A DNA stretch of 64,000 nucleotides, from the NCBI GenBank assembly GCA_000499405.2, contig HG738138.1, positions 1,178,001-1,242,000 on the forward strand, given 5' to 3'. The position numbers and the translations under genes were made by a program. Positions within the stretch are counted from its first letter, which is position 1. Each line of letters starts with the position of its first letter. The DNA comes from Onchocerca volvulus. Lineage: Eukaryota > Nematoda > Chromadorea > Rhabditida > Onchocercidae. Below, piece after piece: positions 12,425-26,377 of the stretch. The notes under the pieces were generated by a model. That model searched no databases. It was not told the origin of the DNA and saw only the letters and a list, made by a program, of their open reading frames with translations.

Positions 12425-13587
12425 GTTTTGATGATGGCACAATATTATAATTGCGCAATAGTTGGGAGCTGTTAAGTAGTGGTCGGTTCGAGTGGTCGAG
12501 GTCACGGTGACCCCTCTTTCTCTCTGCTAATCGATTTCTTCGGGATCATTTTTTCGTTTTTTTGTTTTCTGGTTTTTTTTTTTAATTTTCATTGTTTACC
12601 TAATGTGAGATTCTTTGTTAAGAATTACAGTTTTCCGTAATTATCGCTTGCTTCTGTACCCTTTTTCCCTGACATGATTCTACCTAGCATTACTATCTCT
12701 ATTAATGCAACATTCTCATTTACAAGTTTCCGACATTCTTCAACGAATGACCTTTGACCTTGATGGGATTACTTCAAGGATACAACTGTGCAATGTGGTA
12801 CATATGGTTCGATGACCATGCTCCCTTTTCTATTATTCTCTCATCGTTACTATCAAATAAATGGAAATTTTCGGAGAAAAAAGACGAAAAAATGATTGAA
12901 GTGTGAAAAGTGCAAATTCACCATCAGACTTAATTTGAGTTCGGACTTACATTTCATTTCATTTGTTGCACTGCACTTCATAAATTGCAATTGGAGGGAA
13001 GAAATTGAGCTTATTCAAATTAAAACTTTTTAACAATTATCATTTATATTTATTTATCCTAAAATGTTAGCCAATGAGGATGTTGAATATTCAATAAAAT
13101 TAGTTTTATTATTGAAGGAATTCGTTTGATTTTGCTGTATATCTTCAATTTTGGTAGTTTAAAATCGTCAAAACTTTGAAATGTTTCTTTAATGTAGCAG
13201 CAAATAATGGAATTAGTGCCTGAATTTAGGAAAAATTTCACAGATTTAAGCTTTCAAGAGTAATATATCTGTGAGATTCAAAATAATCAGTTCAAAAAAC
13301 AAGTAATTATTTTCCTTTCTTTTATCGTTTTTTCGAAATTCGACGAAGTTTATAATTATCAGAATTCCAAACACTTATGATTCAGTGTTTCTTATCTGAA
13401 TAATTTCTACACGAATAAACGTCCTTTGCAAATTCATCTTTTTCTCCTTTCTTCTATCCTTAAATTGAGAAAAACTGTTGATTTTATGGTATTTGCGAAT
13501 GATATTTTTCCACAATTCATATCAATTAATATTATTGCTATAATTAAAAAATTCGACATACAATAGGTTTTTTTGCATTTATTTTTT

Positions 13588-13590
<3 letters not shown>

Positions 13591-13676
<86 letters not shown>
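13591..13676. repeat. Poly-T tracts (29 and 51 T)
   Basis: Two T runs, 13591-13619 and 13626-13676, separated by AAAAGG. They create a spurious poly-lysine reading frame on the minus strand. Length may be unreliable in an assembly. Confidence 0.9.
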
Positions 13677-13677
<1 letters not shown>

Positions 13678-14736
13678 TAATTATACAATGTAATATTTTC
13701 CGCAGTTCTGCATGTTTTATTTTTCCCATGCAAAATAGTTTTTTTCAGTGAAATTTTGTGCCTAATTATCCATGGAATTTCAGTAATTCCAAACTGTAAT
13801 CACTATCCCACCTTACCTTCTCTCTACCACATGGGAGAAATATCCATTGAAATAGTTACCTTTTTCGGGACTGGTAAAGTTTGATAAAAGATAGAAGGAA
13901 AGAAAAGAAAGAAGAGAGGAAGTTAATTGACACCTTTTCATTTCTTTCTCCTAAATTGCTAAAATCTTTTTTTTAAAAAAGGAAAAAAAATTTTTATTAA
14001 ATAGATCTATTTTAGAAAATTATACATATGTATATTATGTCGATGAAAAGTTTTCTAATCGTCAAAAATGAGTGTTGATATTAATAAATAGGTAAAATGT
14101 ACCCAGTTACATAGATCATTTATTCTTTTATTTCTTCAGCAATGACGAATGAATTGAAGGAATGATGCAATAAAAAGGAATGTTGAAAAGATATGGAAAG
14201 ACTTTTATTATTCAAAATCGTGAAAAAAAAAAATGACTTTTTCTTCTTTCCTTTTTATTTCGTCGATTCTTTTCATTCTTTTTCTTATAATATGCGAAAG
14301 AATGAAATTAAAAAAGAAACGTTTTTCCTTATATAAAATATCTTTCTTTTTTTGCAAAAAAAAAAAATTTTTTTCTTTGCAATATATTCATTAATTTTTG
14401 ATATGATTTGATTATTTTTTCTCCATTTTTTTTAATGCGAAAACAGATTAAAATATTTTAAAAAATGGATAAGGTTTTTTTGAAATTAATCTTTTTTAAC
14501 ATTTCAAAAAACTAGGAGGAAATGAGTGAAAATGGATATTAGAGTGAGATAAATGAGAAAGGAACGAATGGAAAGATTTTTAATTTTTGAATAATTATTG
14601 CAATTGTCATTCTTCTTGCTAAAAAAAAAAAAAAAAATTTAATCTAAAAAAAAAAAAATCCTTTTTTTCAAAATATTTTATTATATTGTATCTGTGTCCT
14701 GTGTTTGTTTGATGATCCAATCCTCATTTGATCTAC

Positions 14737-14946
14737 CTGTGCAAACAAAGTTCCATCCATTATTATAATAGCTGTTGTATGGGAGGTGATCAATCATTTC
14801 AGTGGAATGGCGAGCTAAAAATACCGGTGGTTCAGGCAGGGCGGGAGAATATTCATCAAGGTGATATGATGGAATGCGTGGGTGGCATTCTCGATGAAAT
14901 CTCGAATTTCGCTTCACTTTTAATAATAGCTTTTCCGTTAGCACAG
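14737..14946 (-). CDS. Candidate exon, possibly 5' part of the Ser/Pro-rich gene
   Basis: The minus strand has an open frame with less AT-rich composition than its flanks, reading VLTEKLLLKVKRNSRFHREC and later LDEYSPALPEPPVFLARH and NNGWNFVCT. It is bounded by a possible acceptor (GACACAG) and donor (CACAG|GTAGAT), with phase 1 at both ends. The next exon downstream can be extended to 12368-12468 through an acceptor CTTAACAG, also phase 1, so the chain into the Ser/Pro-rich gene is frame-consistent. Without transcript data it could equally be a separate gene or chance. Confidence 0.35.
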
Positions 14947-15029
14947 CTGTGTCATTTATCGTTGCATTTCTTTATTTGCAATGCCAATGCTTCATCGAAT
15001 TCGAGACATAGCATCTGTATTCTGTCCAT

Positions 15030-15215
15030 AGATATGTCTGTGTGTATGTGTAGGTGTATGCATATGTGTATGTCGGTGTGTGTATGTGTGTGTCTGTGAG
15101 TAGATCTGGGTATGTGTAGGCATGTTGTGTATTATGTATGTATGTATGTGAATCTGCATGTTGTGTATGTGTCTATCGGTATTTTGTATGTGTTGATGTG
15201 TGTGTGTTTATGTTA
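15030..15215. repeat. Degenerate GT/GTAT microsatellite
   Basis: Interrupted TGTG, GTAT and TATG repeats over about 185 bases. Open frames across it are cysteine/valine-rich artefacts. Confidence 0.85.
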
Positions 15216-16100
15216 ATTTTATGAGTTATTTTGTTAAAAGTAGACTATATCTTATAAACATATGGAAGCAAAGGCTATGCAATTTTTGAGAATTGTAATA
15301 AGCCTATTGCTGCTCTCTTCTCGCATCACTTTCTCAATAGCAAGACGAAAATAGTTGATTTTCTTGCAGTTTGCAGTTGCATCTGCTCAGCGCATTCCTT
15401 ATTCTTATATTCATTTCACATTACCAATAAATGTCATTAGTTTCAAAATCAGATCAACCAATAGCTAATGTTTCTTAAATGCTTATTTTTTGCATTAACA
15501 ATGTTCTTCCATGTATTTTATGCGTATGCATGCATGCATTTCCCTCTCCTGCAAATGATTATGATTTGAAATCATCCGATAATTTCACCTTTTCCATCAT
15601 TTAAATCAATTTTTCTGAGAAATCACAATAATCTGAATGATGATGATAATGGATTTTGTGTATTATGAACTTTTTCATCTCTTTTTCATCCAAATATATT
15701 TGCCAAAATAGATATCAGTGGTATTATTTTATTACTGTTCGTATTACAATTATTACTAGTATTTTTATCACGATGATGATATTCATTATCATTATCATTA
15801 TCACGTTATCATCATCATTATCTACTATTATTTCTCTGAATTGCTCCCATTTTACTGATAGTTTATTCGGCATTTACAAAAGTAATACATTGCATGAATA
15901 TGAGAAAGTGATAAAGCTTTTTACTTTTTTTTTCGTTCCACTCATTTTGAATGATTGGAGGAAGAAATTGAAAATTGAGAAAAATTAAATTTGGATTTAA
16001 ATTTTTCATTTATTCCTTATTTGATAAGAATAAATGAATGGGAAAAAACGAGAGGAAAAGGAAAAAGAAGAAAGGTTCACTGAATTTCCTATTCAATTAG

Positions 16101-16144
<44 letters not shown>

Positions 16145-19100
16145 AAATCTGCTTATTCCTTTTTTTTTTTTTCATTTCCCCCGCATTCCCGCCCCCCAAT
16201 CATTCCTTCTTGTTTCGGAATTTTCTTATCAGTTATCGTCCCTTTTTCTTTCTTTTTTCTCCTTTCTCTCTAATCCTGTTTAACACCCTTTCATTCGTAA
16301 TATTATTTGTGATAAATGATTACACCTCAGGTATGTCATAACTTTTCATTGATCTGCTCTTTTTCCATTAACATCCATGCAAATATTTTTTTTTTTCTGA
16401 AATGAGAGAAGGGAGAGAGAGAGAGAGTGGGGACAGTGTTTTAAAAAAAAGTTGAAAGTGAAACCAAATTTTTACATTTCTAAAAATGATTCATTGAAAT
16501 ATTGCTAGACAGTTGTGTAAATCATGCAAACGCATTAAAACATTCCCTTTCTGTTGGATTCGAAAGAGTTGTAAAAATAGATACGATTGCTTGATGAATC
16601 GAGAGCAGACTTGTTGGGAAGAATCATTCATTGCCTTACTCGATTTATTTATATCATTAGAGAATTCCAAGAAATCGGCCGGAAAGGAATGAAGAATTAT
16701 TTCTAATTATTCTCGGTGAAATTTGCCATTGTCTAATTTAGAGGAAATTATTCCGGAAATCCCAATCTTTGGCAGTCTTTGAATTTTCAAGTTTTATTAA
16801 GAAATTCTTGAAAATTTTCGGAAATCGAGAAGTGGTATTATTTTCAATTTGTAAACTTCGATGCTCGCTTCGTTATACGAAATGAGAGTACTTCAGACGT
16901 CAGATGTACGTCAGATGTCGTATGTTTTCAATGAAATATACTTTCGTTGTATGTCATGTTTGAAATTTATTTATTTCTATTTCCATTTTTGATATGTTCA
17001 TATTATTTGTATCAAATATACGTTTATTATTTACTGAATTAGAAAGAAATTTCTAAAATATTTACATGCCGAAAATAAAATCTGAAAGGAAGTTGTGAAA
17101 CATCGATGGCATTGTTAAGTGAGATTATCTTTCAGCATGAGCCAACTTATCAAATCATATCCATTACCTTCAAATGAGGAGTGAAAAAATTTAGTGTCCA
17201 TCAGAATTTAAATGAATTTTTGCAAATCCGCAAATCTTAGGTAATTAGGCATTAAAAAATTTATGTAACAAAAAAAGAAAGAGAATACATCGAATTTATT
17301 ATAATTATACTAATTTCATTAATTTCATTCATTAATGAAATTACAATTTCTTGCTATAAATATTTAAACATAAATTTTCTTTTTATCCTCAAAATATATG
17401 GTAAACAATCTTTGATAATTTCATTTGATCGATTAACAACGAAAAAATTTAATTATCTGTAAATGTTAATTTGTCTGAAAGTTTCGAATAATAGTGGTAT
17501 TTTAGGATTTATTTCTTATTTCGAACTTAATGTTACATATTGCTTATTCAATATAAAGTTTAACTTAATTTTTAATTAATTCAAGGACTTTTTTTATTCA
17601 CAATTTCAAAAAAGGCCAAGCAAGGCATTCCGATTAATTCCCTGAAAATAGATAAACATATCAATGTTATTATTTCCGGTTAAGTTTGGAATAAACGATC
17701 GGATCAGTCCTTCAGTGAATGCGTTTACATAATTTGTCTTAATCCATATAAATAAAAATGTAAATATTTGTTGTTCATTTCCACACAACATTTCAAATTC
17801 TTCAATGATTGATTTGAAATTTTGATATAGTATTGCATTCGAATAAGCCGGTGTATATAGATATAACTACTTTTTTTTTTTTACCAATTGATTTGAAATT
17901 TCGATGCAACGTTGCACTGGAATAGACCAGTGTTTTCACATAGATAAGGTGCGTGTTTAAGAATTTTCGGAGATTTAAGATTTTGAACAAGCGAACATTT
18001 ACATCTATTTATATAGATTAGCTAGGGCCGCGCAGTGGCCATCTACTTTTTCATGTAATCGTTATAACTTGTTTAATGGATAATTAGCTTTATCACTTTT
18101 TTTTTTCTTTTTTTCACCATTTTGAAGAGCATCACTTTTATTTATGTCTACTTATATCATCGCTTTTGTTTACGTCTGCTTATTTGTGTTCGTTTGTTTT
18201 TGATTGATTTTTCCCCTTTCCTGCTCAAAAAGAAATTAAATTTCTTAAGAAAGTGTTTTCTTTTTTCTTTTTTTTTGAATTTAAAACTATGCCTTTTCTT
18301 TTCCGTTCCTTTTATTTCTTTCATTTTCTTTTCTACAAATATGTTTTGAACTTGGAAATTAAGAATGTACTTTTCCCATTTCTTTTTTTTTTCTTTTCTA
18401 TTAATACGTTTTAAACATAAAAATTCTATTTTTAGAACGATTTTTGAAAAAAAAAAAAAAATGTTACCAATGGCATAAAATGGATTTTATAATGATGTTC
18501 TCTTTCTTCCCTTCCTTTCTCACTTCTTTTCTTCCTGTCTTTTTCTCCTCTCTCTCTTTCTTTCCGTAATTTGTAAATAAATAGAATGAGGGAAAGTTGT
18601 TATGATAAACAAGAAGTTTTCAATTTAGTTATTTATCTACTCTCTCTTCAATCAAACTGTTGTTTCTTTTCTTTTTTTTTTTTTTTTTTGTTTTTAATTC
18701 TGCTTTATCAGTTTGTTAAAATTGTCAATGGGAAAAGTGAAATCCCGACCGGCCCATCACTCAACTCGGCTCTTTTCCACCCTTTTATTGATTGATGATG
18801 ATAGACCGTGAAAGGGTGAAGGGTGAAGAGACCGGAAAATGGGCTGTCAATTCTGGATCGATCGTATGCCATACCATTTATCCCGTTGTGTCATCATCGA
18901 TACTGATATATTTCATAAATCAGCAATCATTTTCTTTTTATCACTCATTTCATCTTCAATAAATATTTGTCGAAAATTTAACTATGCTTTTTTGGATAAA
19001 TTAGAAAAGTAATTTTTTACAAAATTATTACACAAACTATGTATATATATAATATTTATTATTGCTTTAGAAAAAAAAAAACTTGGAAAATTTTTTCTCC

Positions 19101-21104
19101 TTCCTCCCTCTTTTTCTTCTAACTTTTACCTTCTGTAATTTTTTTTTTCGGTTTATCTCTAATTAGGATAATAAGATTTACTTGGAATATGTAAAATAAT
19201 TTGAAATTTTATTATTTCATTTATCATCGTGATAGTATTGGCATGGATGTAAATATATATATATTTTTTTAAATATTTGCTTTTAAATGATAAGAATTAA
19301 GATAAGGAAATTTTAATGTGATGATTTTTGTTCAATTAATTATTAGTATATTTAGGGGATCCAATATCTGGGACAAAAGGAAATGATTAACTTTGAGAAG
19401 CAACATGATAAAATCATTGATCTATGTTATGAATGCAGTGTTTTGATCATATTTTTGGGATAGCTCTTCGGAGTGTGCCAAGCGTATTTCTTAGATTTCA
19501 TAACATTTCTTTTAGGTTTGTAATTCCTGATCTTTATCTTTTTTTTTTTTTTTTTTTCTTTTGATTTCAACAATTCAAATCTATCATTATGATAAGAAAG
19601 CAATGTGTTTTATTGAGATAATACCATTTGAATGTTTAACTTATTGATCTTGAAAAATCATTCCATCAATTCTGCTGACGTAGAATGTGTATTTTGATGT
19701 GAACTTCTTGATGAGTAGATGATAATTCTCTAGTCGTCAGATCATTTGAAATAATTCATTTCTATTTTGAAAACTTACTGATAGTTGATATATATTTTTT
19801 ATCCAAGCTAACTTTTCAAACTTTTAAAATTTAAAATCTGAAAAGAAATTTGAATAGTTTTGTGAAAAGTGTCAACAGTTCCCAAGCTTCTCCCTTCTTT
19901 TCGCTGACCAATTAATTACCTCTTCCCTTCTAATTAGCGTAGGATCTTCAAGTTTCACATAGAGTCTGTGATTTTTCAACATTCTCGAAGTATTCTCGAC
20001 TCGCTATTTGACAAAGTCAAGGGCATTTCAACATAGGGTCGTGCTGAGCCGTTTTGTGATAACTCCTGGAACTTTCCGGTGATGGAACAATGATAACCGT
20101 TATTACTTCGGTTTGTTTAGCATATGAGATGATTGATTAGTTGAATATTGACAAAATGGATTACATCGATCGATAGTTGTACCTCAACAAGCGACCATTG
20201 AAACGGAACGCATAAGGATGGGTTCTGTTGATTGATATTATCTCTGCATTCAGCGTTTGAAGTGATCGATTTGTGCGCTGGATTATTCAAGAATTCTCGG
20301 AATTTATGGCACTTTCAATTTTTCAAGTTTTCAGCTGACATTTTAGTGGTAGTTTAAATTCTAGTTGGGTTTTTCTAACGTAAATTTTTTGGAGGGAGTG
20401 TCCGAAGGCTTCAAATTGTCTGGAAAGAAGCATTGTTGGATAGATGAGATTATTCAATTCTTATCATTGATATCGCGCTGATTACCAGTGGATGAATTAA
20501 ACAACACGGTTTGTACCGGTTAGCACCATCGCAATTCACCTATTTGGAAAGTTCATGCAACATCCTTTCTCTCATATCTCACCGTATTCTTCAGAGGGTC
20601 GTGTGGCGATATTTTTCGTTTGCCAGTTTCTGTCCTTCATCCGTTTGTCACCCTCTATATTTCGTTCGTATTATCCTCATTTTTTGTTCGTTGTTTTTGT
20701 TTTTGCTTTTTTTTTTTTTTTGCCGTTTGTGATCACGCTTCGGCAAGTATCCAATTTGTGAATCATCCATCATTTGATGAATGTAAAATTAATCAAATCT
20801 GAAATTTCATTACTGGTACGAAGTCTTTCCAGCGTTTTTCAAACACCAAGCATTTTATACTTTTTGTCCAGCAGTGTATCATGAATTACAGCTACAGCAT
20901 GCAATATGTCAAACTTAACCTTCATGGTTTCAAACGTCAGCACGATCGTTACATATTCTTAAAAGTCAGCTATGTTAGGTTAATATTGATTTTCCTCTGA
21001 TGTCTGTTGAAGTTTAGTTTCCAAGACTATTGTAATGTTAGTACGTTACGCTGAATATCATCATCTATTTTCCTACGAAAAATGCTCTTTTTTGGTTACA
21101 GATC

Positions 21105-24100
21105 ATGCAAGCTTTATATCAGTTATCGGCCAATGCAGCTCCACAAGCATTCCAGAGCCCTGGACAGCCACCTGTTAATCTTGCCGCTATGAAACAATTC
21201 ATGCAAGCCGGAATTTCACCTGTACTTTTGCAACAAATTCAGGTAGCTCAACAACAGCAGCTTGCTGCAGCTTCTGCAGGTATTTATATTTTTATAAGAT
21301 AGTGAAAGTTTTTCTAGAATGAATTTCCGATTTGGTTGGAAAAGAAAAATCGAGCGTAGCTCCATAAGTAGAGGCATGAAAATGTTTGTTTTTAAACGTA
21401 AGGAATTTGTTGCTAAGTGAAGTGATACAATTGATTTGATTTTCGTGCATTTATGCTATGTCTGTTAAAATTTTTTCCTAATGATTAAGCAGAATGACTA
21501 AATCGAGCACATACAATTCTCCAACCTCAAAAAATTTAAAAAATTATTATACACATAAGAAATAACAAAAAACATAACAAAATAATAAAAAAAAAAAAAC
21601 AAAAAAAACAAAACAAAACAAAACAAAAACCTCATTAAAGGAATAAATACCAAGCAATAACAACCAATTAAAAGACTCTGCAGAACTCACAACTATCAAA
21701 TCACAATAACTACGCAACAAAAAAAAACTGAAAATAACAAAAAATTATGCCAAAAAACAAAAACAAAAAAGAGGTCCCAATATTTACGCTGTTCATTTCA
21801 AGTGCATCAACTGACCTTGCACTTTATAAAGAAAACTCATTAATACGAAGTCATCTATTTGCATTAACAAATAGTTATACAAAATATTGGTGTTAATTTC
21901 CTGGAAAAACGCTATGCTTTAAGATGATTTACTGATCAATTGCTATATAAGTTTAACACTTAGATAATTCAGCTGTATGAATCTTTGAACGCGAAATAGG
22001 TGCTACAAATCATCACAAATACTCATGTCCTCCTCTCTTTTTCCATCCCTGTAAATAATGACTGGAAAGGTATGTTCTGTGGAAAATTTATTGTACGGTG
22101 TCATAGTTGCACGTATTTTTCAAATTCATAGCCGTCATAATTACTACTTATGTTTAGAACAGTATCCTGTTGCATTTAATTTTTACTGCATCCAGTCTAA
22201 ATACTTTTTTTTATTTTCTTTCCTCGGAATTCAAGAAGGTAATTTTGAATCCAAAATAATGCATTATGTTATGTTTCGAATTTGAGAGAGATTTGAAAGT
22301 TTCACTTTCAATTTTAAAGAAGAAAAGGTGTCTACAATGTTTTTTCTTCCTTCCCTCCTCTCTTCTCCTTACCTTCTCACCTTTGAGTAATTAAATTTTT
22401 TTTGAGAAAAGACTGAGTAATGTCTCTGACAAATAGTTATAGAAGTATCATTTGTATTTTTTCACTTCAAATTGGTGGTCTTTCATCTTTGAATACTCAG
22501 CAGTCAGTATCCACAGTCAATTGATATCATACCAATAAGACAAATCTGGAAGTACCACAGTGACGAAACAACGACAGATATTATTGAATGATTCCTCACA
22601 TCATATTTCATTTTCTAAGCAAATGTTTGTAATAAAAGGATTGAATTTGCAGCAGCCGCAATGCATCAGTCGGGTGGTTTGCTTGCAGCACCGGTAGTTG
22701 GTACAGTTGTTTCAAATGCGGAAGGTGAGAAACAAGATGAGAAATTAGCACGAGAGCAGTATGACCTTCAAGTGCAAATGCAAATGGCTGCAGTTGCAGG
22801 GATCGGCCCACAGATGCCACCACCTTCTGCAGTTTGTTTCAAATTTTATAAGCTTTGGGGTATTTTGAAAAAAAATCTTTGAATTTTTCTGAAACACAAG
22901 TTCATCCAAAAATCCATTCGTTTGAACCTACAGCTTTTCGTTTTTTGGGTATTGTTCTGAATTTTCTTTTTAGGTCCAGTCGCAACCAGCTTCATCAAAT
23001 GCTTTAACAACACCGGATCCATCAACATCATCAAATTCTGTTGATAGCGCACCCAAACGATTGCACGTATCAAACATACCGTTCCGATTCCGTGATCCTG
23101 ATTTAAGGACAATGTTTGAAAAATTTGGTCCTGTAACTGATGTTGAAATAATATTTAATGAACGTGGTAGTAAGGTAATTGCGAGTTTTTTTTTTTTCTC
23201 TCTAGAAGAATAGCTTTTTGTTGCAGTGATTAACGAAGATGTCGCTTGTCTCCTAGTTAATATAATTTTTTTTTTCTATATGCCTAGAATTTTAAGACGA
23301 ATTAAGCGTTTTTATCTAGATCAGCTGCCTAAATTTTGGAATATTACTTTTGCTTCTAATTTTTGTACTTCTCTAGGGATTTGGTTTTGTAACTATGGAA
23401 AAATCGGCAGATGCGGAGAAAGCTAGACAGGAATTGCACGGTTCTTCAGTTGAGGGTCGCAAAATAGAGGTTTGCTTGTTTGTCATGCACCAAACCAGGC
23501 AATTAAAAAGTCGGCTTATGGTTACTCTCTGTCTTGGTTGTTACGGAACTTGTAGTTTGCCGGGTATGATGCTGTTGCTAATCTGTCTGTCTCCCTGGTG
23601 TATCCTGCAACACTTACTTGTTACAAAATTCGAGCTTCTGAAGTATGTTCTTCTACCTGAGCATGAACTTCCCATCACTCTTTTATACCACAAACTTCCC
23701 CCATCTCTGGCTCCTAATTTAAGGTATTTTTCTATATTTTACGACTTTTTTGGTTATTCTGACCCTTCTTTATTGCTCGAACAGCTAAAAAATATTCCTT
23801 GTCTGTGGGAAATCATTTTTTTAATATTTTTGATTCCAAAATTCTTTTCATTTTTTTTTAAAATCTAGGCTTATTTTATAAAACCAATACAGTAAATCGG
23901 ATTCCTTCCTAAACTCTATGTTTTCGAAAAAGAACGAAGACGTGGAAATCTTTCATGAGCACTAGAGTATGATTTAGAAAGTGAATATCACATCTTTCAT
24001 CATTACTGGGTAGATCTTATTTTTTCCAAAAAGTAATTTTTGTGTAAAAAAAAAAAAAACTTGTTGCTAGTTTTCGGCACCTCTTCTTGAGACGAATTAA

Positions 24101-26246
24101 ATTTTCAAGTTGATTTAAGAGGCTTATACATTAATGGTAGAATCTAGAATAAGATGACGGAAACAGAAATGGGAAACAATGTGAACTTTTCCCTTAAGTA
24201 TAAAAATTTCAAGAGCTCTTAACCTGAATTATCTGAAATTCGAGATATCCAAAATTGGTTTGGTTAAATTTAGCAAGAAAGCTGCAGTTCTGTTGAAAAT
24301 CCGAGATGTTGTTAGTTTGGAGGTCCCAAAATCCTGTAAAAAAGAATAGCTGTGATGGTGGATGCACTTTTTTACTTCCATTCTTTTGATCGAAACAGTG
24401 TTTTTCTCATGAGCATGATGCTTAATAATTGTTATTAAAAATTCACCGTAGGGGGCGCACTACGTTTTTGGGATCGTCTAATTGTGTTTGCTTTACACAG
24501 AGAATTTGCATCCAATTGCATTTCTGTATTTTATTTTTTAATTTTTTAAACGGACTACTACTAATCCTTGCGCGCTCGGATCTTTTCCGATATATTTAAA
24601 GTTTTCCTGATCCTTTGCATGGCTACCCATTGAAGTTTGGAGAAATCAAACACTTAATATATATGCTGTACCTTAAAATAAAAAAACAGCGCTATATATA
24701 TATCAAAGTGACCTATTGATTGCTACCATTTCGCCCAGATTTGCTAACATCGCCAAAATATTCTACATGCTTTTTTTTTTTTATTTTTCTTCCCGATCAT
24801 TGGGCGACTTTTTACCTTTTCTTACTTGTCTGATATATGCATATATTTGCTCTTTTTTTTTATTTAACCGAGATTTTCTAAATTTTTTGAAATCTTTCAA
24901 ATTTTCCATGGGGAAATGTGTTTTTCTTGTTTTTTTTATAAACAGATATTCTTAGATCTATTTATATTTGGTAAATGTTTCTTTTGCGGTGCTTATTTTT
25001 TTCTTCGTACGTTTTGCTGGCATGTTTCTCACAAACAAAAAAAAAAAAAAAAAAAAGAAAAAAATTGAAAGAATAAGACTGTGGAAGTTATTCCGGACGA
25101 CTGCCTAATAGTCGCCTTTTTTGAGGTGAATTGCGCCACTGCCCGTATACACACCAAGAAGCCGAAAGTCGCACCCGGTGAGCCGAAATCTTTATCTTAT
25201 TTTCAAAACAAAAAGAAAAGTTGAGAGTGAAAGAGAAAGTGATGTTATAATTTCCTAATTTTAAATTTTTTTGAAAAACTCGTATTGTTTCTTTTTCGGT
25301 GTTTTTAAAATTCGACGCATAAATTGCATTTTTCCACTAAAAAAGGAAAAATTGCATGAAAATTTGGTTTGCATAACTAATTAATCTCGTCAGTTAGTTA
25401 TGCAGGTGAAATTTATTAAAATTAATTATGCAAATTGGTTTGCATGTAAAACAATCAATTGCACGTTTTCAAAAGTGTTAAGAAATGAAAAAAAGGTGCA
25501 GATTTTGTAACAGCCATACGGCTCCGTGCTTTTTTTATTGCATGCAATTGAACTTTTTACGCGTTGTTGCTTCAAATAATCTTATTGAAATTTTTGCATA
25601 TACTTGTCTTAAAAAGTGAAGACAGTTATGTCTGGTAGGTATGTTTTTTTTTCTCTTTTTTTGTTATAACTATTACTATTATAATTATCATTATTTATTA
25701 TTATTATTATCATTATTATTACTAATAATATTATTTATCACTATTATTTTCGTTTTAACGTGCAAGCAAACTGCACGAGCAGCGCGCATTCCAAGTTGAG
25801 ATATAGAAATTTAAAGTATAAATCCTGAACAAAAAGACACAGGTGAATGTTTTGCAGTTTTGTCGGTTTACAGTGCTCATTTCCACGCGCTGCACTTGTG
25901 GCGCGTGCGCATGTTTTGTCAAGTTACGCTGAAAGTTTTTATGGTATATGCTCTCACATTTACTGTGCATGAATAGTTTGCAAAATGTATTTTCCTTCTT
26001 CTCATATTTTCGTTTTTGTATCCGAAAAATTCCATACTTAAAACCTGACCGTAATTTCAATTTAAACATTTTTTAAAAAAATGTGGAAGGAAAAACAAAT
26101 GCTTGTAGAACAAAAGAGACTTCAGAGAAGAAAAACGAAGGAAGAACGCAGGAAAAGGTGTAATGGGAAGGAGAAATATAGAAATCAGAACAAATTGTAG
26201 AAATAGTTTTCGGCGCTTATAGTTTGCTGCTCATAACTTTAATATA

Positions 26247-26321
<75 letters not shown>

Positions 26322-26329
26322 ATTATTAA

Positions 26330-26377
<48 letters not shown>

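Larger units (their letters stand above)
12469..21101. other. Large gene-poor interval upstream of RBFOX
   Basis: Long AT-rich interval with homopolymers (13591-13676, 16109-16140) and microsatellites. Somewhat less AT-rich patches at 14700-15000, 18715-18900 and 20000-20640 could hold promoter, 5' UTR or an unrecognised exon, but only 14737-14946 supports a spliced frame. RBFOX regulatory DNA is likely here (inference from position). Confidence 0.45.

Noticed and set aside
13434..13733. Minus-strand 99-codon poly-lysine frame
   Set aside because: Created entirely by the T homopolymers.
22608..23112. Minus-strand frames over RBFOX exons 2 and 3
   Set aside because: Antisense shadows of clear RRM-gene exons.
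23395..23868. 157-codon frame running from RBFOX exon 4 through the intron
   Set aside because: It uses the right frame only over exon 4, then becomes hydrophobic noise. The splice donor IE|GTTTGC and the conserved VNCATAR exon show it is an intron.
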